Assembly (NCBI GenBank): GCA_016720075.1
Contig: JADJXW010000003.1
Coordinates: 62,001-126,000, forward strand
Length of the DNA stretch: 64,000 nt
From: Pseudomonadota bacterium
GTDB taxonomy: Bacteria; Pseudomonadota; Gammaproteobacteria; Steroidobacterales; Steroidobacteraceae
Direction: 5' to 3'
Part shown: piece after piece, positions 17,522 through 26,500 of the stretch
How the letters are laid out: each line of letters opens with the position of its first letter
How positions within the stretch are numbered: the stretch's first letter is position 1
Notes under the pieces: model-generated
The model's database searches: none
Told to the model about the DNA's origin: nothing
What the model saw: the letters and a program-made list of their open reading frames with translations, nothing else
Translations under genes and position numbers: made by a program

Positions 17522-17854
17522 TCAGCGCGTATCCCTCCTGAGCAGCAGCAGCACGATCACGGCCAGCAGCAGGAACGCACCGGATAACAGCGATGCTACC
17601 AGCACTCGATGTGTTTCCCAGAACGCCATCATCAGCGCAAAGGCGCCCCAGGCGGCCGCTGAACAGATGAAGAACGCCGCCACCAGCGCATAGACCAGCG
17701 CGGACGCGGTACGGCGCAGTTCCTGTTTCCAGGAAGCACGCAGCGATGCGGCACGATCCTCGACGAAGTGGCTGAAGGCACCCGTCAGGCGCATCAGCGT
17801 GGCGATGAGTCGCATGGCTGCGCCCGATACGCCCGATCCGGCTTCGGATTCCAT
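17522..17854 (-). CDS. Holin-superfamily/YqjE-like membrane protein
   Basis: A 110-residue protein with an amphipathic N-terminal region and two strong transmembrane helices (ALVYALVAAFFICSAAAWGA and VLVASLLSGAFLLLAVIVLL), ending in a short Arg-rich tail. This matches the YqjE/phage holin family superfamily, whose genes typically follow a DUF883 (YqjD/ElaB) gene, as here. The start at 17854 lies four bases below the DUF883 stop. Role unknown; YqjD-type proteins tether ribosomes to the membrane in stationary phase in E. coli. Confidence 0.8.
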   Translation of the reverse strand: MESEAGSGVSGAAMRLIATLMRLTGAFSHFVEDRAASLRASWKQELRRTASALVYALVAAFFICSAAAWGAFALMMAFWETHRVLVASLLSGAFLLLAVIVLLLLRRDTR

Positions 17855-17858
17855 GGGC

Positions 17859-18161
17859 TCAGTTCCGCCGCGACAGCAGCACGCCCAGCAGGAACGCCGC
17901 CGCGGCGGCGATGCCAATGGCAGGCCAGGGGTTGTCGCGCACCAGGCGGTCGGCGCCGCGGGCACTGCGCTTCACATCCGTCATGACCCGGTCTTCGACG
18001 GCCTCCAGTCGCTCGCGCGCCTCGGCCAGGCGGGCCGAGAGCTTTTCGCCTGCTTCCCCGGCCTGCTCTGCGGCGGCACCGGCAGCGCCTTTGAGCAGCG
18101 CCTCCAGATCACCGATCAGCCGGCTCAGATCGTTCAGGGTTCGTTCCGTGTTGCTGCTCAT
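17859..18161 (-). CDS. DUF883 (YqjD/ElaB-like) membrane-anchored protein
   Basis: A 100-residue protein with a long N-terminal amphipathic helix (LNDLSRLIGDLEALLKGAAG, then AEARERLEAVEDRV). It ends with DRLVRDNPWPAIGIAAAAAFLLGVLL, the signature of DUF883 proteins: Asn-Pro-Trp before a single C-terminal transmembrane helix. In E. coli such proteins bind ribosomes and anchor them to the inner membrane as growth slows. It is co-directional and almost contiguous with the holin-like gene. Confidence 0.9.
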   Translation of the reverse strand: MSSNTERTLNDLSRLIGDLEALLKGAAGAAAEQAGEAGEKLSARLAEARERLEAVEDRVMTDVKRSARGADRLVRDNPWPAIGIAAAAAFLLGVLLSRRN

Positions 18162-18213
18162 GACGGTGCTCCTGTTGGAACTTCAGGGAGAATATGGCGT
18201 AGCTTGCGACCAG

Positions 18214-19410
18214 ATGTCACGAATGTCCCCATTTACCCGCCAATCTGAACGCGTCTCAGTGCGCTGGGGCTCCATGACCTGGGTGGCTTTGCTGAGCCTG
18301 CTGTTCGCAGCTCCAGGGGCGGCACAGCTGGTTCCGACGCAAATGCGACACTACACCCTGCTGCAGCAGGCACTGGTCCGCTATCGCGACCTGGCGACGG
18401 ACCCGACGCTCACGCAGCTGCCACCGCTACAGGCCCGATCGGTCCGGGTGGGCGAACCGTACACCGGCAGCGAGGCGCTGCGCCGGCCGCTGAGGGCCAC
18501 CGGAGACCTGACCGATGCCGGCGCGCCCACAGCGCCCGAGCTGCTGGATGAGCCGCTAGTCGACGCACTGCGCCACTTCCAGCGTCGCCACCGCCTCGAG
18601 GAAGATGGCGTGCTTGGCCGCGCCACGCTGCGCGCGCTCACCACGCCGCTCGCCCGGCGGGTGCAGCAGATCGAGCGCACGCTGCAGCGCTGGGAAGCGC
18701 TGCCCGTGAATCCAGGCGTGCGAACCCTGTTCATCAACATCCCGCAGTTCCGGCTGATCGGCCTGCACTCGGCGCAGGATACCGAGGCGCAGATGCTGAA
18801 GATGGCGGTGGTCGTGGGCCGCAATGAAAAGCGCCTGCGCACACCCACGATGGTCACGGAGCTGACGGATGTGGTCTTCCATCCCTACTGGGATGTGCCA
18901 GCCAGCATCACGCGCAACGAACTGCTGCCGCTCATTCGCAGGAACCCCGGCTACGTCAAAGACAGCCACATGGAGATCGTGGCGACCAATGGATCCTTGC
19001 TGGCCGCCGATGAGGCGGGACTGCAGGCGCTGGGCGCGGGCAGCGCGCGGCTACGACAGCGACCCGGCCCCGACAATGCGCTGGGGCGCGTGAAGTTCGT
19101 GCTTTCCAATGACATGGCCGTGTACCTGCACGACACGCCCTCCACGGCCCTGTTCGAGCGCGCGCGACGCGCATTCAGTCATGGCTGCGTGCGCGTGGCC
19201 GACCCGCTGGCATTGGTGCGGTTTGCGCTGCAGGATGATGCGGCCTGGGCGCCCGAGCGCATGGACGCGGCGATGAATGGTGACCAGACCCTTCGCGTGA
19301 AGCTGCTGCAGCCGATCAGGGTGTACGTCGTGTACGGCACCGCGCTTGCACTTGAGAACGGCGAGGTGCGCTTCTTCGACGATGTGTACGGACTGGACGG
19401 GCCGGGCTAG
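18214..19410 (+). CDS. L,D-transpeptidase, YcbB/LdtD-like
   Basis: A peptidoglycan L,D-transpeptidase that would form 3-3 crosslinks. It has an N-terminal signal sequence, a peptidoglycan-binding region (ALRHFQRRHRLEEDGVLGRATLRAL) and a YkuD catalytic domain with the conserved His and Cys in FSHGCVRVADP. The HPYWDVPASITRNELLP segment is typical of the YcbB branch. The start is uncertain: 18214 adds charged residues ahead of the hydrophobic core, while ATG 18274 has GGGG upstream and leaves a very short n-region. The stop shares the palindrome CTAG with the convergent DUF882 gene; ycbB and ycbK are also neighbours in E. coli. Confidence 0.88.
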   Translation: MSRMSPFTRQSERVSVRWGSMTWVALLSLLFAAPGAAQLVPTQMRHYTLLQQALVRYRDLATDPTLTQLPPLQARSVRVGEPYTGSEALRRPLRATGDLTDAGAPTAPELLDEPLVDALRHFQRRHRLEEDGVLGRATLRALTTPLARRVQQIERTLQRWEALPVNPGVRTLFINIPQFRLIGLHSAQDTEAQMLKMAVVVGRNEKRLRTPTMVTELTDVVFHPYWDVPASITRNELLPLIRRNPGYVKDSHMEIVATNGSLLAADEAGLQALGAGSARLRQRPGPDNALGRVKFVLSNDMAVYLHDTPSTALFERARRAFSHGCVRVADPLALVRFALQDDAAWAPERMDAAMNGDQTLRVKLLQPIRVYVVYGTALALENGEVRFFDDVYGLDGPG

Positions 19411-19955
19411 CCAGACCAGGCGCGCACGCGGCCCGTATCGAGGTGCACGAAATTGGAACGGGCGTAGTAGCCCACGCCACCGCTGGCCATCGACAACGCA
19501 GCGTCGCGCAGCTTCGCACACGAGACTCCCGACAGACGCACGTCGATGGCCCTGCCATCCATGTGCAGACTGCGTCGGGCCACCCCCGTGCTTGCCGAAC
19601 GCAGCTTCTCGTTGCTGGCCGGCGAGCGGTAGCCGGAAATGACCTCGAAGTGCGGATCGCGATCGTGCCGCACGGCCAGGTGATGCAGCACATCGAAAAG
19701 CTGCGGATCGATGGGGTGCGCATCGCCGGTGCGATGGTCGCGCAGCACATGCTGAAGCTGCGCGAGCGCCTGAGGAATGTACGCGCCAGCTTCGAAGTAA
19801 CGCGTGTGCAGGGATTCACCCGTATGGGTATTGATCAGCGACAAGTCCCGGACCGATGGCAGTTCGTCGGACCAGGCGCGACGCCCTGCCCCGGCCACCC
19901 AGAGCGTCGGCACGGTCAGCAACGCACCCAGAAGTCTGCGACGGGGAGAGTTCAC
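19407..19955 (-). CDS. DUF882/YcbK-family murein endopeptidase (M15-like)
   Basis: A 182-residue exported protein with a twin-arginine-like leader (NSPRRRLLGALL). The catalytic domain has FEVISGYRSPASN, SLHMDGRAIDV (zinc His and Asp) and FVHLDTG (second His), the pattern of YcbK/M15 enzymes such as MepK, which cut 3-3 peptidoglycan crosslinks. It is encoded opposite an L,D-transpeptidase that makes those crosslinks, so maker and cutter are adjacent. Start is GTG 19955, overlapping the AraC stop by four bases (GTGA). Confidence 0.88.
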   Translation of the reverse strand: MNSPRRRLLGALLTVPTLWVAGAGRRAWSDELPSVRDLSLINTHTGESLHTRYFEAGAYIPQALAQLQHVLRDHRTGDAHPIDPQLFDVLHHLAVRHDRDPHFEVISGYRSPASNEKLRSASTGVARRSLHMDGRAIDVRLSGVSCAKLRDAALSMASGGVGYYARSNFVHLDTGRVRAWSG

Positions 19956-20773
19956 GAAGAGATTCCCCGAACCTGCTGCGGTGAATGCCCGAACTCGGCG
20001 CGAAAGGCATCGGTGAAATGACTGTGTGAGGAAAACCCCACGTCCAGCGCGATCCGGGAGATCTGCTGAGGCTCATCGAGCAGTCGCTCCAGTCCTTCCC
20101 GCAATCGCAGCCGGACTATCGCCCGGTGCAGCGTCAGGCCTGTTTCGCGCCGGAAGATGCGCGACAGGTGAAATGGCGAACAGCCGACGGACCTGGCGAT
20201 GCACTCGACGGAAAGCGGCTCCGCGAAACGGCGACCAATGAACTCGCGCACCCGGGACACCAGCTCGCGGGCGACAACCGCGGTTTCGGGTTGACCGTCC
20301 GCATCGAGGCACAGCCTGCGGATCAGCTCGAAGGCGGGCTCCTCGAGCGCGATCGGATCGCCCTTCGCGGCGCCGCCCTCGGCCGCGCTCAGCAAGGTTC
20401 GATGAAGAAGATAGGCCTGACCATCCAGCGGTAGCGTGCGACGGGCAAAGGTTGCTCCGCACTTCCCGCCCCCGCGCGTTTCACGTTCTTCGTTCAATGC
20501 GCGCGTGCCTGCTTCGGTCAGCCGGAAGATCGTGCACTGATCCCCGCCCCGGGCCGGATGGCGTACGCGGTATTCGGTGTTGCGGTTCCACAAGGTGGCG
20601 GCGGTGGCATCGGCGAGGATGGACACGCCGTGGATGTCCAGTTCCCACATGCCGCGGCGCGTGATGACGATGCGGTCATCGCCGCACCATTCGGCGTGGC
20701 GCCCTGCCGTATCGTCGCCCGCGCAGCGCCAGTCGTCGATCGAGATCAGTCGACCGCACAACAGACGGGACAT
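19952..20773 (-). CDS. AraC-family transcriptional regulator
   Basis: The C-terminal ~100 residues form the two helix-turn-helix motifs of AraC/XylS proteins: LSVECIARSVGCSPFHLSRIF and the second with ISRIALDVGFSSHSHFTDAF, ending FGHSPQQVR. The N-terminal part has cysteines and a cupin-like segment but no clear ligand-binding family. The start MSRLLCGRL at 20773 is preferred over 20839. It is co-directional and overlapping with the DUF882 gene and divergent from the SnoaL-like gene at 20860, either of which could be its target. Confidence 0.9.
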   Translation of the reverse strand: MSRLLCGRLISIDDWRCAGDDTAGRHAEWCGDDRIVITRRGMWELDIHGVSILADATAATLWNRNTEYRVRHPARGGDQCTIFRLTEAGTRALNEERETRGGGKCGATFARRTLPLDGQAYLLHRTLLSAAEGGAAKGDPIALEEPAFELIRRLCLDADGQPETAVVARELVSRVREFIGRRFAEPLSVECIARSVGCSPFHLSRIFRRETGLTLHRAIVRLRLREGLERLLDEPQQISRIALDVGFSSHSHFTDAFRAEFGHSPQQVRGISS

Positions 20774-20859
20774 GCAGGAGCAGGATTGTGGAAGCGCGTG
20801 GGATGGCACGCAGCCAGTATAGCCACGCCCATCTTTCACGGGATACCGGGGAAAACCTC

Positions 20860-21336
20860 ATGAACCTGCACCGCACCATTCTGGCCCTGCTGATGACCCT
20901 GCTTTCGGTGGCGACCTTCGCCCGCGACATGGGGTTTCGACCGGATGCCCAGACCCGCGAGGAAGTGCTGCGGCTGCGTGAGGTCGCATGGCGTATATGG
21001 TTCGGCAACGATCAGGAGGGCTTCAAGCGGATGGTACCGAATGAACTCGTGGCGTTCAACTGGGATGGCGGCACCTGGGAGGATCGCGACATGGTGCTTC
21101 AGGGCATGTCCGAGTTCGCCGGAACCGGACTGAAGCTCACATCGCTGGAGTTCCCGGACAACGTGTTCCAGAAGTACGGCGAGACGATCATCCTGTACAC
21201 GACATTCAGGGTCGTTCTGGCCAGCGGCGACGGATCACAGCAGACGATCAGCGGCCGGGGGACGGAGGTGTTCGTGAAGAGACGGGGGCGGTGGATTCAC
21301 ACGGGGTGGCATCTGGACAGGACGCCGGCGGCCTGA
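20860..21336 (+). CDS. Secreted SnoaL/DUF4440-like protein
   Basis: A 158-residue protein with a signal peptide (MNLHRTILALLMTLLSVATF, cleaved before ARD). A cone-shaped NTF2-like fold is suggested by EEVLRLREVAWRIWF, the central WEDRDMVLQGM and the closing strands GRGTEVFVKRRGRWIHTGWHL, typical of the SnoaL/DUF4440 class. These domains bind small ligands or act as isomerases; no specific role can be given. ATG 20860 is chosen for the signal peptide. It is divergent from the AraC regulator. Confidence 0.75.
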   Translation: MNLHRTILALLMTLLSVATFARDMGFRPDAQTREEVLRLREVAWRIWFGNDQEGFKRMVPNELVAFNWDGGTWEDRDMVLQGMSEFAGTGLKLTSLEFPDNVFQKYGETIILYTTFRVVLASGDGSQQTISGRGTEVFVKRRGRWIHTGWHLDRTPAA

Positions 21337-21397
21337 AGACAGGCCCATGTATGGCGCGCCGCCTGAGACCCTGGCTGCGGACGCAAGCCTTGGATGT

Positions 21398-21964
21398 CTA
21401 GCGAAGGCGCTGCCCGGCGATGCAGGCCTCAATGAGCTTGGTCAAGCGTGCAGCTCTCGTCTCGGCGCGCTTGGCAGAGGTAATCCAGTGAAGGACTACT
21501 TTCCTGTAGCTGGGCGGCGTGGCCTTGAAGAAGCGCCAGGCAAGCTTCTTCCGCATGAACGCGCGAACCTCATCCGGCGAAAGTTCAGCGGTCGCTTTCT
21601 GCTCGTACGCGTAGACCACGGATCTGGCCTCGGTGCGACCTGCGAACGCACTCTCACCATGGGGTGTCATTCGCCCCTGAATTCGCAGCTGTTCGACCTT
21701 GCCAATGTTGATGGCGCTCCAGATGGACGTCGCCTTCCGGGGAGTGAAGCGGATGGAGTACGTGTCGTCGTCGATCCGCTTGCGCACTCCATCGATCCAG
21801 CCGAAGCAGAGCGCCTCGTCGACGGACTCGGACCACGACATGCTGGGCCGACCCGTGGCAACCTTGTGATACCCGACCAACAGTTCGCTAGCGGTCGCGG
21901 CGTTCTTCACAAGCCACGCACGAAAGGCGCCGGCTGATTCAAAGAACCGGGGTGATGCCATCAC
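21398..21964 (-). CDS. YdeI/OmpD-associated family protein
   Basis: A 188-residue protein matching the YdeI family. The usual features are FRAWLVKNAATASELLVGYHK, the ESVDEALCFGWIDGVRKR block, RFTPRKATSIWSAIN and a C-terminal domain with FFKATPPSYRKVVLHWI and SAKRAETRAAR. The family is widespread and has no proven biochemical role, though E. coli YdeI has been linked to stress resistance. A 160-base gap follows its start, with only the short inverted repeat GTTAGTCG/CGACTAAC in it. Confidence 0.88.
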   Translation of the reverse strand: MMASPRFFESAGAFRAWLVKNAATASELLVGYHKVATGRPSMSWSESVDEALCFGWIDGVRKRIDDDTYSIRFTPRKATSIWSAINIGKVEQLRIQGRMTPHGESAFAGRTEARSVVYAYEQKATAELSPDEVRAFMRKKLAWRFFKATPPSYRKVVLHWITSAKRAETRAARLTKLIEACIAGQRLR

Positions 21965-22125
21965 AACTTCCTGTCTCTAACTGATCGGCACACTGGCGCG
22001 CTGCTTATGTTAGTCGGACCGCATGCGACTAACGACGTCGTTCCGGTGAAGCACACCGCACCAGCGCCGCAGAACCGCTTGCCAAGAAACCATCGCGAAA
22101 ATCTCGCGTGTGCCGCGCCTTGTTC

Positions 22126-22539
22126 CTACCTTGCCAGAGTCAGATTTGCGCTGCAAAAGGCCACAGCTGTCTTGTTACTGGGAGTGTAAGTAACGAAGAC
22201 CACCGTGCAGGCCCCACCCTCCGGAACCGAGACATCCGATTCTGCACTGACAACAACGATGTCACCTGGCGGTATCTCGGAAGTCTTGAACCACGACTTT
22301 GCAATGTAGATTCCTTCAACAGAGCGCCCAATTGGCCCGGAATCACCTGACGCATAGTAATAGCGCACGTATGTGCGCAGCGCAGATGCCTTGGGCGGAA
22401 GCTTCACTCGCCTTTCGATACCGCGAATCTCGGCACTGCTGGGTTTCGCGAAGGCGTCGTCGGCCTGAGCGTCAATCGACGCAATGCATGCAATTCCTGC
22501 CAGAACTGGAAACCAGGACCTCACCACGCTCAGAGCCAC
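22126..22539 (-). CDS. Exported hypothetical protein
   Basis: A 137-residue protein with a signal peptide (SWFPVLAGIACIASIDAQADD). The mature part starts with a charged stretch (SSAEIRGIERRVKLPPKAS) followed by beta-rich sequence (YVRYYYAS, GIYIAKSW, GDIVVVSAESDVSV) with two cysteines that could pair. No domain recognised. Start is GTG 22539, overlapping the end of the upstream methyltransferase gene by about ten bases, so they look co-transcribed. Confidence 0.65.
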   Translation of the reverse strand: MALSVVRSWFPVLAGIACIASIDAQADDAFAKPSSAEIRGIERRVKLPPKASALRTYVRYYYASGDSGPIGRSVEGIYIAKSWFKTSEIPPGDIVVVSAESDVSVPEGGACTVVFVTYTPSNKTAVAFCSANLTLAR

Positions 22540-22991
22540 CTGCGAACAGACGCCGTGTATTGGGAGAACTGCGGCCCGAAACGCTCTCCCAGCGCGCGCT
22601 CTTCGGGCTTGATCTGGAACTGATTCATGTACGCAATGAAGAGCGGCAGCAGCATGAAGGCCGCGACATTTGACAGGTAGACGGCCCAGCCGACAAGTGC
22701 GAGCAGAAAACCCAGGTACATGGGATTGCGTGAGAACCGATAGACGCCGCTTGAGACGATCGCGGTCGACGCACCAGGCGTGAGCGGGTTCACCGTGGTG
22801 CCTCGCCGACGAAAGGCGACGACGCCTGCCAGCGCAATCAATGCTCCAAGAAGCGCGAGGGCGATCGCAAACGCGACGCGGGCAGGCAGCGGAACCGACG
22901 CTCTTGGGATTGCCCGGGAGGCGGCGAACATGACGCCCGCAAAGACGACTGCCACAAGGAGAGGCGGAAGGCGCAGTTCGAGCCAGCGCAT
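22530..22991 (-). CDS. Isoprenylcysteine carboxyl methyltransferase-family protein
   Basis: A small integral membrane methyltransferase-like protein with four or five transmembrane segments. It has the family signature: GVYRFSRNPMYLGFLLALVGWAVY and, near the end, KPEERALGERFGPQFSQYTASVRRWL. This C-terminal motif binds S-adenosylmethionine. Bacterial members methylate unknown, probably lipidic, substrates. ATG 22991 is preferred to the TTG at 23015. Confidence 0.85.
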   Translation of the reverse strand: MRWLELRLPPLLVAVVFAGVMFAASRAIPRASVPLPARVAFAIALALLGALIALAGVVAFRRRGTTVNPLTPGASTAIVSSGVYRFSRNPMYLGFLLALVGWAVYLSNVAAFMLLPLFIAYMNQFQIKPEERALGERFGPQFSQYTASVRRWL

Positions 22992-23141
22992 GCGCGGTCT
23001 ACCGCCCCCGTTCAACGGCAGGCCACAGTGCGTCCCAGCCCGCAGCCGAGCACATTATTGGCCCCATACCACTGCAACGGACTGTCATGCGTCAGGGACT
23101 CCATGTGATTCGGCCAGAAGGAGCAAGCCGCGCTGCTGCTG

Positions 23142-23984
23142 TCATTTCCCGCGCAACGCCAATACTACCTCTCGCACTGCCTCCGTCACGACCTGCGGCT
23201 TGTCGATCTGAATGAAATGCCCACTGCCTCGGACGATGACGTGCCTGGAGTCTGGCGCCTGCGCAGCCAGCTCACGCTGCAATCCAAGCCAGAATTCCGG
23301 TCGCAAGCCGCGGCGGCGGCGGACCTGTGAACCCAATTGGGGTGGTAGTGACGTTTCCGATGGCGTTCCGGCGGACAGGACAATGAGCGGCATGGGTCTC
23401 AGCGGCGCGCTGTCCTTCACCTCGTTTCCACTCAACTCTACGCCCTGCATTTCCCTACGGACCATCTCGGGCATGCGGCGAGCCTGATCCGGTGATGCCT
23501 CTGTCACCAATGAAGGGGCTGCACGGCGTATTCGGTCGTAGTGCTCCCAATGCGTGGAGTCAACAAGGACGAGACCCGCAACTTCATCAGGATAATTGCG
23601 GGCGTAGTACTGCATGTAGAGCCCGCCAAGCGAATGGCCTACCAATACATATGGAGGTGAAAGCTCCCGCTCAGACAACAAGACGCGCAGCTCCTGCACC
23701 ACCGACACAGCGTCGCGTACCCCAAGCGCAGGCGGGCTACCCTCATGCCCCGCGCGATTGTACGAGAATGTCTCGGTGAATCGACTTACCTCGCCCTGCA
23801 CCTGTTTCCATGTATCCAGGCTATCGCCAACACCGTATTCGAAGACTACCACCGGCCCTCCGGAACCAGCCTGGCGGTAACGGTGCGTCTGTGGCTGCTC
23901 GCCTGCCAAGGGTGAAGCGCAAGTCCAGCAGCCAAAGAGCACTATTGCCAATCGGCGGCACGGCTCCTGAATTGCTCGAATCAT
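23142..23984 (-). CDS. Exported alpha/beta-fold hydrolase
   Basis: An alpha/beta hydrolase of about 280 residues. A signal peptide (RRLAIVLFGCWTCASPLAG) is followed by GGPVVVFEYGVGDSLDTW, the nucleophile elbow VLVGHSLGGLYMQ, DEVAGLVLVDSTHWEHYD and the terminal catalytic His in IVRGSGHFIQID. This is the pattern of small periplasmic esterases. ATG 23984 has GGAGG just upstream. The next start on this strand, the ICMT gene, is 150 bases away across a stretch that recalls a decayed attC site. Confidence 0.85.
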   Translation of the reverse strand: MIRAIQEPCRRLAIVLFGCWTCASPLAGEQPQTHRYRQAGSGGPVVVFEYGVGDSLDTWKQVQGEVSRFTETFSYNRAGHEGSPPALGVRDAVSVVQELRVLLSERELSPPYVLVGHSLGGLYMQYYARNYPDEVAGLVLVDSTHWEHYDRIRRAAPSLVTEASPDQARRMPEMVRREMQGVELSGNEVKDSAPLRPMPLIVLSAGTPSETSLPPQLGSQVRRRRGLRPEFWLGLQRELAAQAPDSRHVIVRGSGHFIQIDKPQVVTEAVREVVLALRGK

Positions 23985-24053
23985 GCGGCCCTCCGACTTC
24001 AAGTGCCTTGGGACTCCGGGCTTTGCGGTACACACGGGCGCCCCGAAGTCGGG

Positions 24054-24692
24054 TCAGTACTCACTGGGATTTCTCCTGCGGAACTGCGGAATCCATGACA
24101 CGTATGCTTCAGTTGCAAGGAGCGGCACGACCCACGACGCCCACTCGCGCGTCGCATCTCGCAGCTCCTCGTTCTTGACATAGAAGAACAGGTAGTCCTG
24201 AAAGTCGAACATCAAGCGCAGCCAGACCAGCACCAGAGCCATTGCATAGCTCCGGATCATGAAGGCTCGATGCGCAGCGAAGTTTCTGGTCACCGCGTGC
24301 CGCCAGGCCGCCAAGGTGAAGAACAGCCACAGTGTTCCGGTGATGGCAATGGATAGGCGCGACCCCTCGTACGGACCAGCTGCACCCATGTAGATCGCAG
24401 TGGCCGCTGCCACCGTTGCGCCTGCGACGTATGCCCGCCCAACCAATCGATGGATGAATGGCGTGCGCTGCCGAAGTTCGGAAGTGAACTGCAACGGGGC
24501 GCCCAGCAATACCGGCAGAGCAAAGATCAAATGGACGTAGTACCACCCTGTAGCGATGGGATTCGGTGGGCCAAGTCGTCCAGGCACGCCGAACCGATAG
24601 TTGATGGCCCGATAGAGGTAGTAGAGGCTAAGCAGGAACAAGCTGCCGACAAAGAAGTGCCTCCACAGGCGCGAACTTTGAGCGGCTGTCAT
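24054..24692 (-). CDS. DUF2306-type membrane protein
   Basis: A 212-residue membrane protein with about six hydrophobic segments and the conserved histidines of the DUF2306 type: YYVHLIFALPVLLGAPLQF, the core RTPFIHRLVGRAYV, and then NFAAHRAFMIRSYAMAL. The histidine spacing resembles haem-binding or ferric-reductase-like four-helix bundles, but no function has been established. It lies 70 bases upstream of the hydrolase gene on the same strand. Confidence 0.8.
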   Translation of the reverse strand: MTAAQSSRLWRHFFVGSLFLLSLYYLYRAINYRFGVPGRLGPPNPIATGWYYVHLIFALPVLLGAPLQFTSELRQRTPFIHRLVGRAYVAGATVAAATAIYMGAAGPYEGSRLSIAITGTLWLFFTLAAWRHAVTRNFAAHRAFMIRSYAMALVLVWLRLMFDFQDYLFFYVKNEELRDATREWASWVVPLLATEAYVSWIPQFRRRNPSEY

Positions 24693-24730
24693 GTCAGGGA
24701 TCCACAGGCGGAGCGGTTGACGTCCAGAGT

Positions 24731-26381
24731 CTACTGTCGGGGGGCGCGCGTCTCCCGGCCACCCTGCTTCAGGACCAGACCGGTCACACGCTCGCCACCT
24801 TCAAACTCGATCTGCGCGTTGGCGGCCTTCAGAAAGAATTTGCCTTCGGATTCGGCGAACAGAGGACTTTTCCTGGCCGGTCGCCTGCGACACAAGCTGA
24901 GCATTCTCCAGCGTGATCATCAGGTTGAATCCCGGCGCAATCTGATAGGTGCCCGGATAGCGCTGCAGTACAGCCAGCGGCAGCTCAACGGCGACACGCT
25001 CCAGAACCCGTGGCGAACGTCGCTCCTGGCCGTTCTGGCGAAAGATGAGCGCCGTGGCTTTGCCATCCGCACCCAGTTCAAATTGAACCTCGGCCTCGAC
25101 GACACGCGCAAAGAAGGTCGTCGGGGTTTCTGCGAACAGCGGCACCGGCGGTTGGCCGCCCAGCCGGCTGATGAGCTGATCGCCCTCGACGCTGACTATC
25201 AGGTTCGCGGTCGGCGCGAGTTCATAGGAGCCCGCCAGCATCTCGAGGCGTTCCTTTGGAAGCGGAATTGCCGTTCGCTCCGAATTCAGGCGCACGGGGT
25301 CGCCGTGTGCGAACTGGCCGAGCTGCCCTGCCAGTTGCGTTGGCGCGGTGCCATTCACGTTCGCCAGCACCGCCACGGTGATCTTGCTGTCAGGGAAATA
25401 CGTGAGCTGGGTATTGAATCCCTCAATGCCACCGCCGTGCTCGATCATCCTGCGGCCGCCTGGGGCACTCACGCCGACCCCGAGCGCGTAGCCGCCCTTG
25501 TACGGACTGGAGAACTTCTGCAGGGACTCAGGCTTCAGCAGCCGACCTCCGAACAGCCCCTGCGTCCAGCGCAGAAGGTCCTCGGTGGTGGAATACAGCG
25601 CTCCGGCGCCGTGCGGAATGGTCATGTCTACGTAGGGGGCGTTCATCAGCCCACCCGGCCCCGGGGTATAACCCGCCGCCCGGTTGGGAAGAATCGTCGC
25701 ATTGACGTCATATCCCGAATCCTTCATGCCCAGGGGCTTGAAGATGTTGTCGCGGACGAACTCGGCATACAGCTGGCCGCTCACTCGTTCCACGAGGTAG
25801 CCGAGCAGCACGTAGCCCGAGTTGCTGTAGTTCATACGCTCGCCCGGCGTAAACTCCAGCGGCTTGTCGCGGAAGTGGGCGATCGTCTTTTCGGCCGTTG
25901 TGGATGCAAACTTCCACGTCTGCATGTATTCGGTGTAGTTCCTGAAGTTCGGTATGCCCGAGGTGTGGGTGAGCAGGTGGTAGATCGTCACGGCATCCCA
26001 TGCCGCCGGCGCATCCGGCCAGTGCTTCTTCACCGGATCTTCGAGCGCGAGCTTGCCGCGTTCGGCCAGTAGCAGGATGGATGCCGCCGTGAACTGCTTC
26101 GTGACCGACCCAAGCCTGAATTTCGTGGCGGGCGTATTGGGTACGTTCCATTCCAGGTTCGCGAAACCGTAACCCTTGCTGAGGATCACCTGGTCTCCGC
26201 GGGCGACAAGAACGGCCCCCATGAAGCTCTTGTCTGCCACGCGTGCCTGGACAAGTCGCTCCATGCGCGCAACGTCCGGCTGCGGAGTCTCTGCCGCTGC
26301 AAGGGGTGCGGATGCTGAGGCAACCAGCAGCGAAACAACCGCCAGCGCAGCGGCGGCAAGGGCGCGAGTCGAGACCAACAT
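24731..26381 (-). CDS. Beta-lactamase-family serine hydrolase with two C-terminal repeat domains, frameshifted
   Basis: A class C beta-lactamase/D-alanyl-D-alanine carboxypeptidase-like protein, exported by an N-terminal signal peptide. Catalytic motifs are SVTKQF (SxxK), YSNSGY (YxN) and the HGGGIEGF loop. Two consecutive C-terminal domains follow, each starting GSYELAP/GTYQIAP and containing PLFAE, as in DUF3471-type tails. A one-base error near 24868 breaks the frame in the second domain; correcting it gives KSPLFAESEGKFFLKAAN, the same pattern as domain one, and the stop at 24731. ATG 26381 has GAGGGGAAG upstream. Most such proteins are esterases or peptidases, not antibiotic-resistance enzymes. 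Confidence 0.85.
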
Positions 26382-26435
26382 GACACTTCCCCTCAAGTGG
26401 GTGACCGGCGGATGTCATTCTTGCGCGTGGTGTTC

Positions 26436-26500
26436 GGCGATACAAGGCGGCTGAGCTGGGGATTTTTGGCGCCGGTGGCCGCTCCAGCGATTGGTCAGGC
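26436..26500 (-). repeat. Degenerate attC site 8
   Basis: On the minus strand GCCTGACCAATCGCTGGAGC leads into a short loop and then CAGCTCAGC, the same inner pairing as attC2 and attC3, with one unpaired G. The first core reads GCCTGAC, not GCCTAAC, and the distal core is not recognisable. The TGA stop of the DUF1772 gene lies inside it. Probably the decayed end of the array. Confidence 0.45.

Noticed and set aside
21975..22016. CTCTAAC ... GTTAGTC as a short attC site
   Set aside because: Only about 40 bases, the arms do not pair and the cores are off consensus; kept only as a possible remnant in a finding.
24450..26072. 540-codon plus-strand frame opposite the beta-lactamase-family gene
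   Set aside because: No motif and antisense to a gene with clear SxxK and YxN motifs.
24731..26381. Antibiotic-resistance beta-lactamase beside a cassette array
   Set aside because: The protein is a large class C-like hydrolase with DUF3471-type tails, normally esterases or peptidases; nothing shows lactam hydrolysis.
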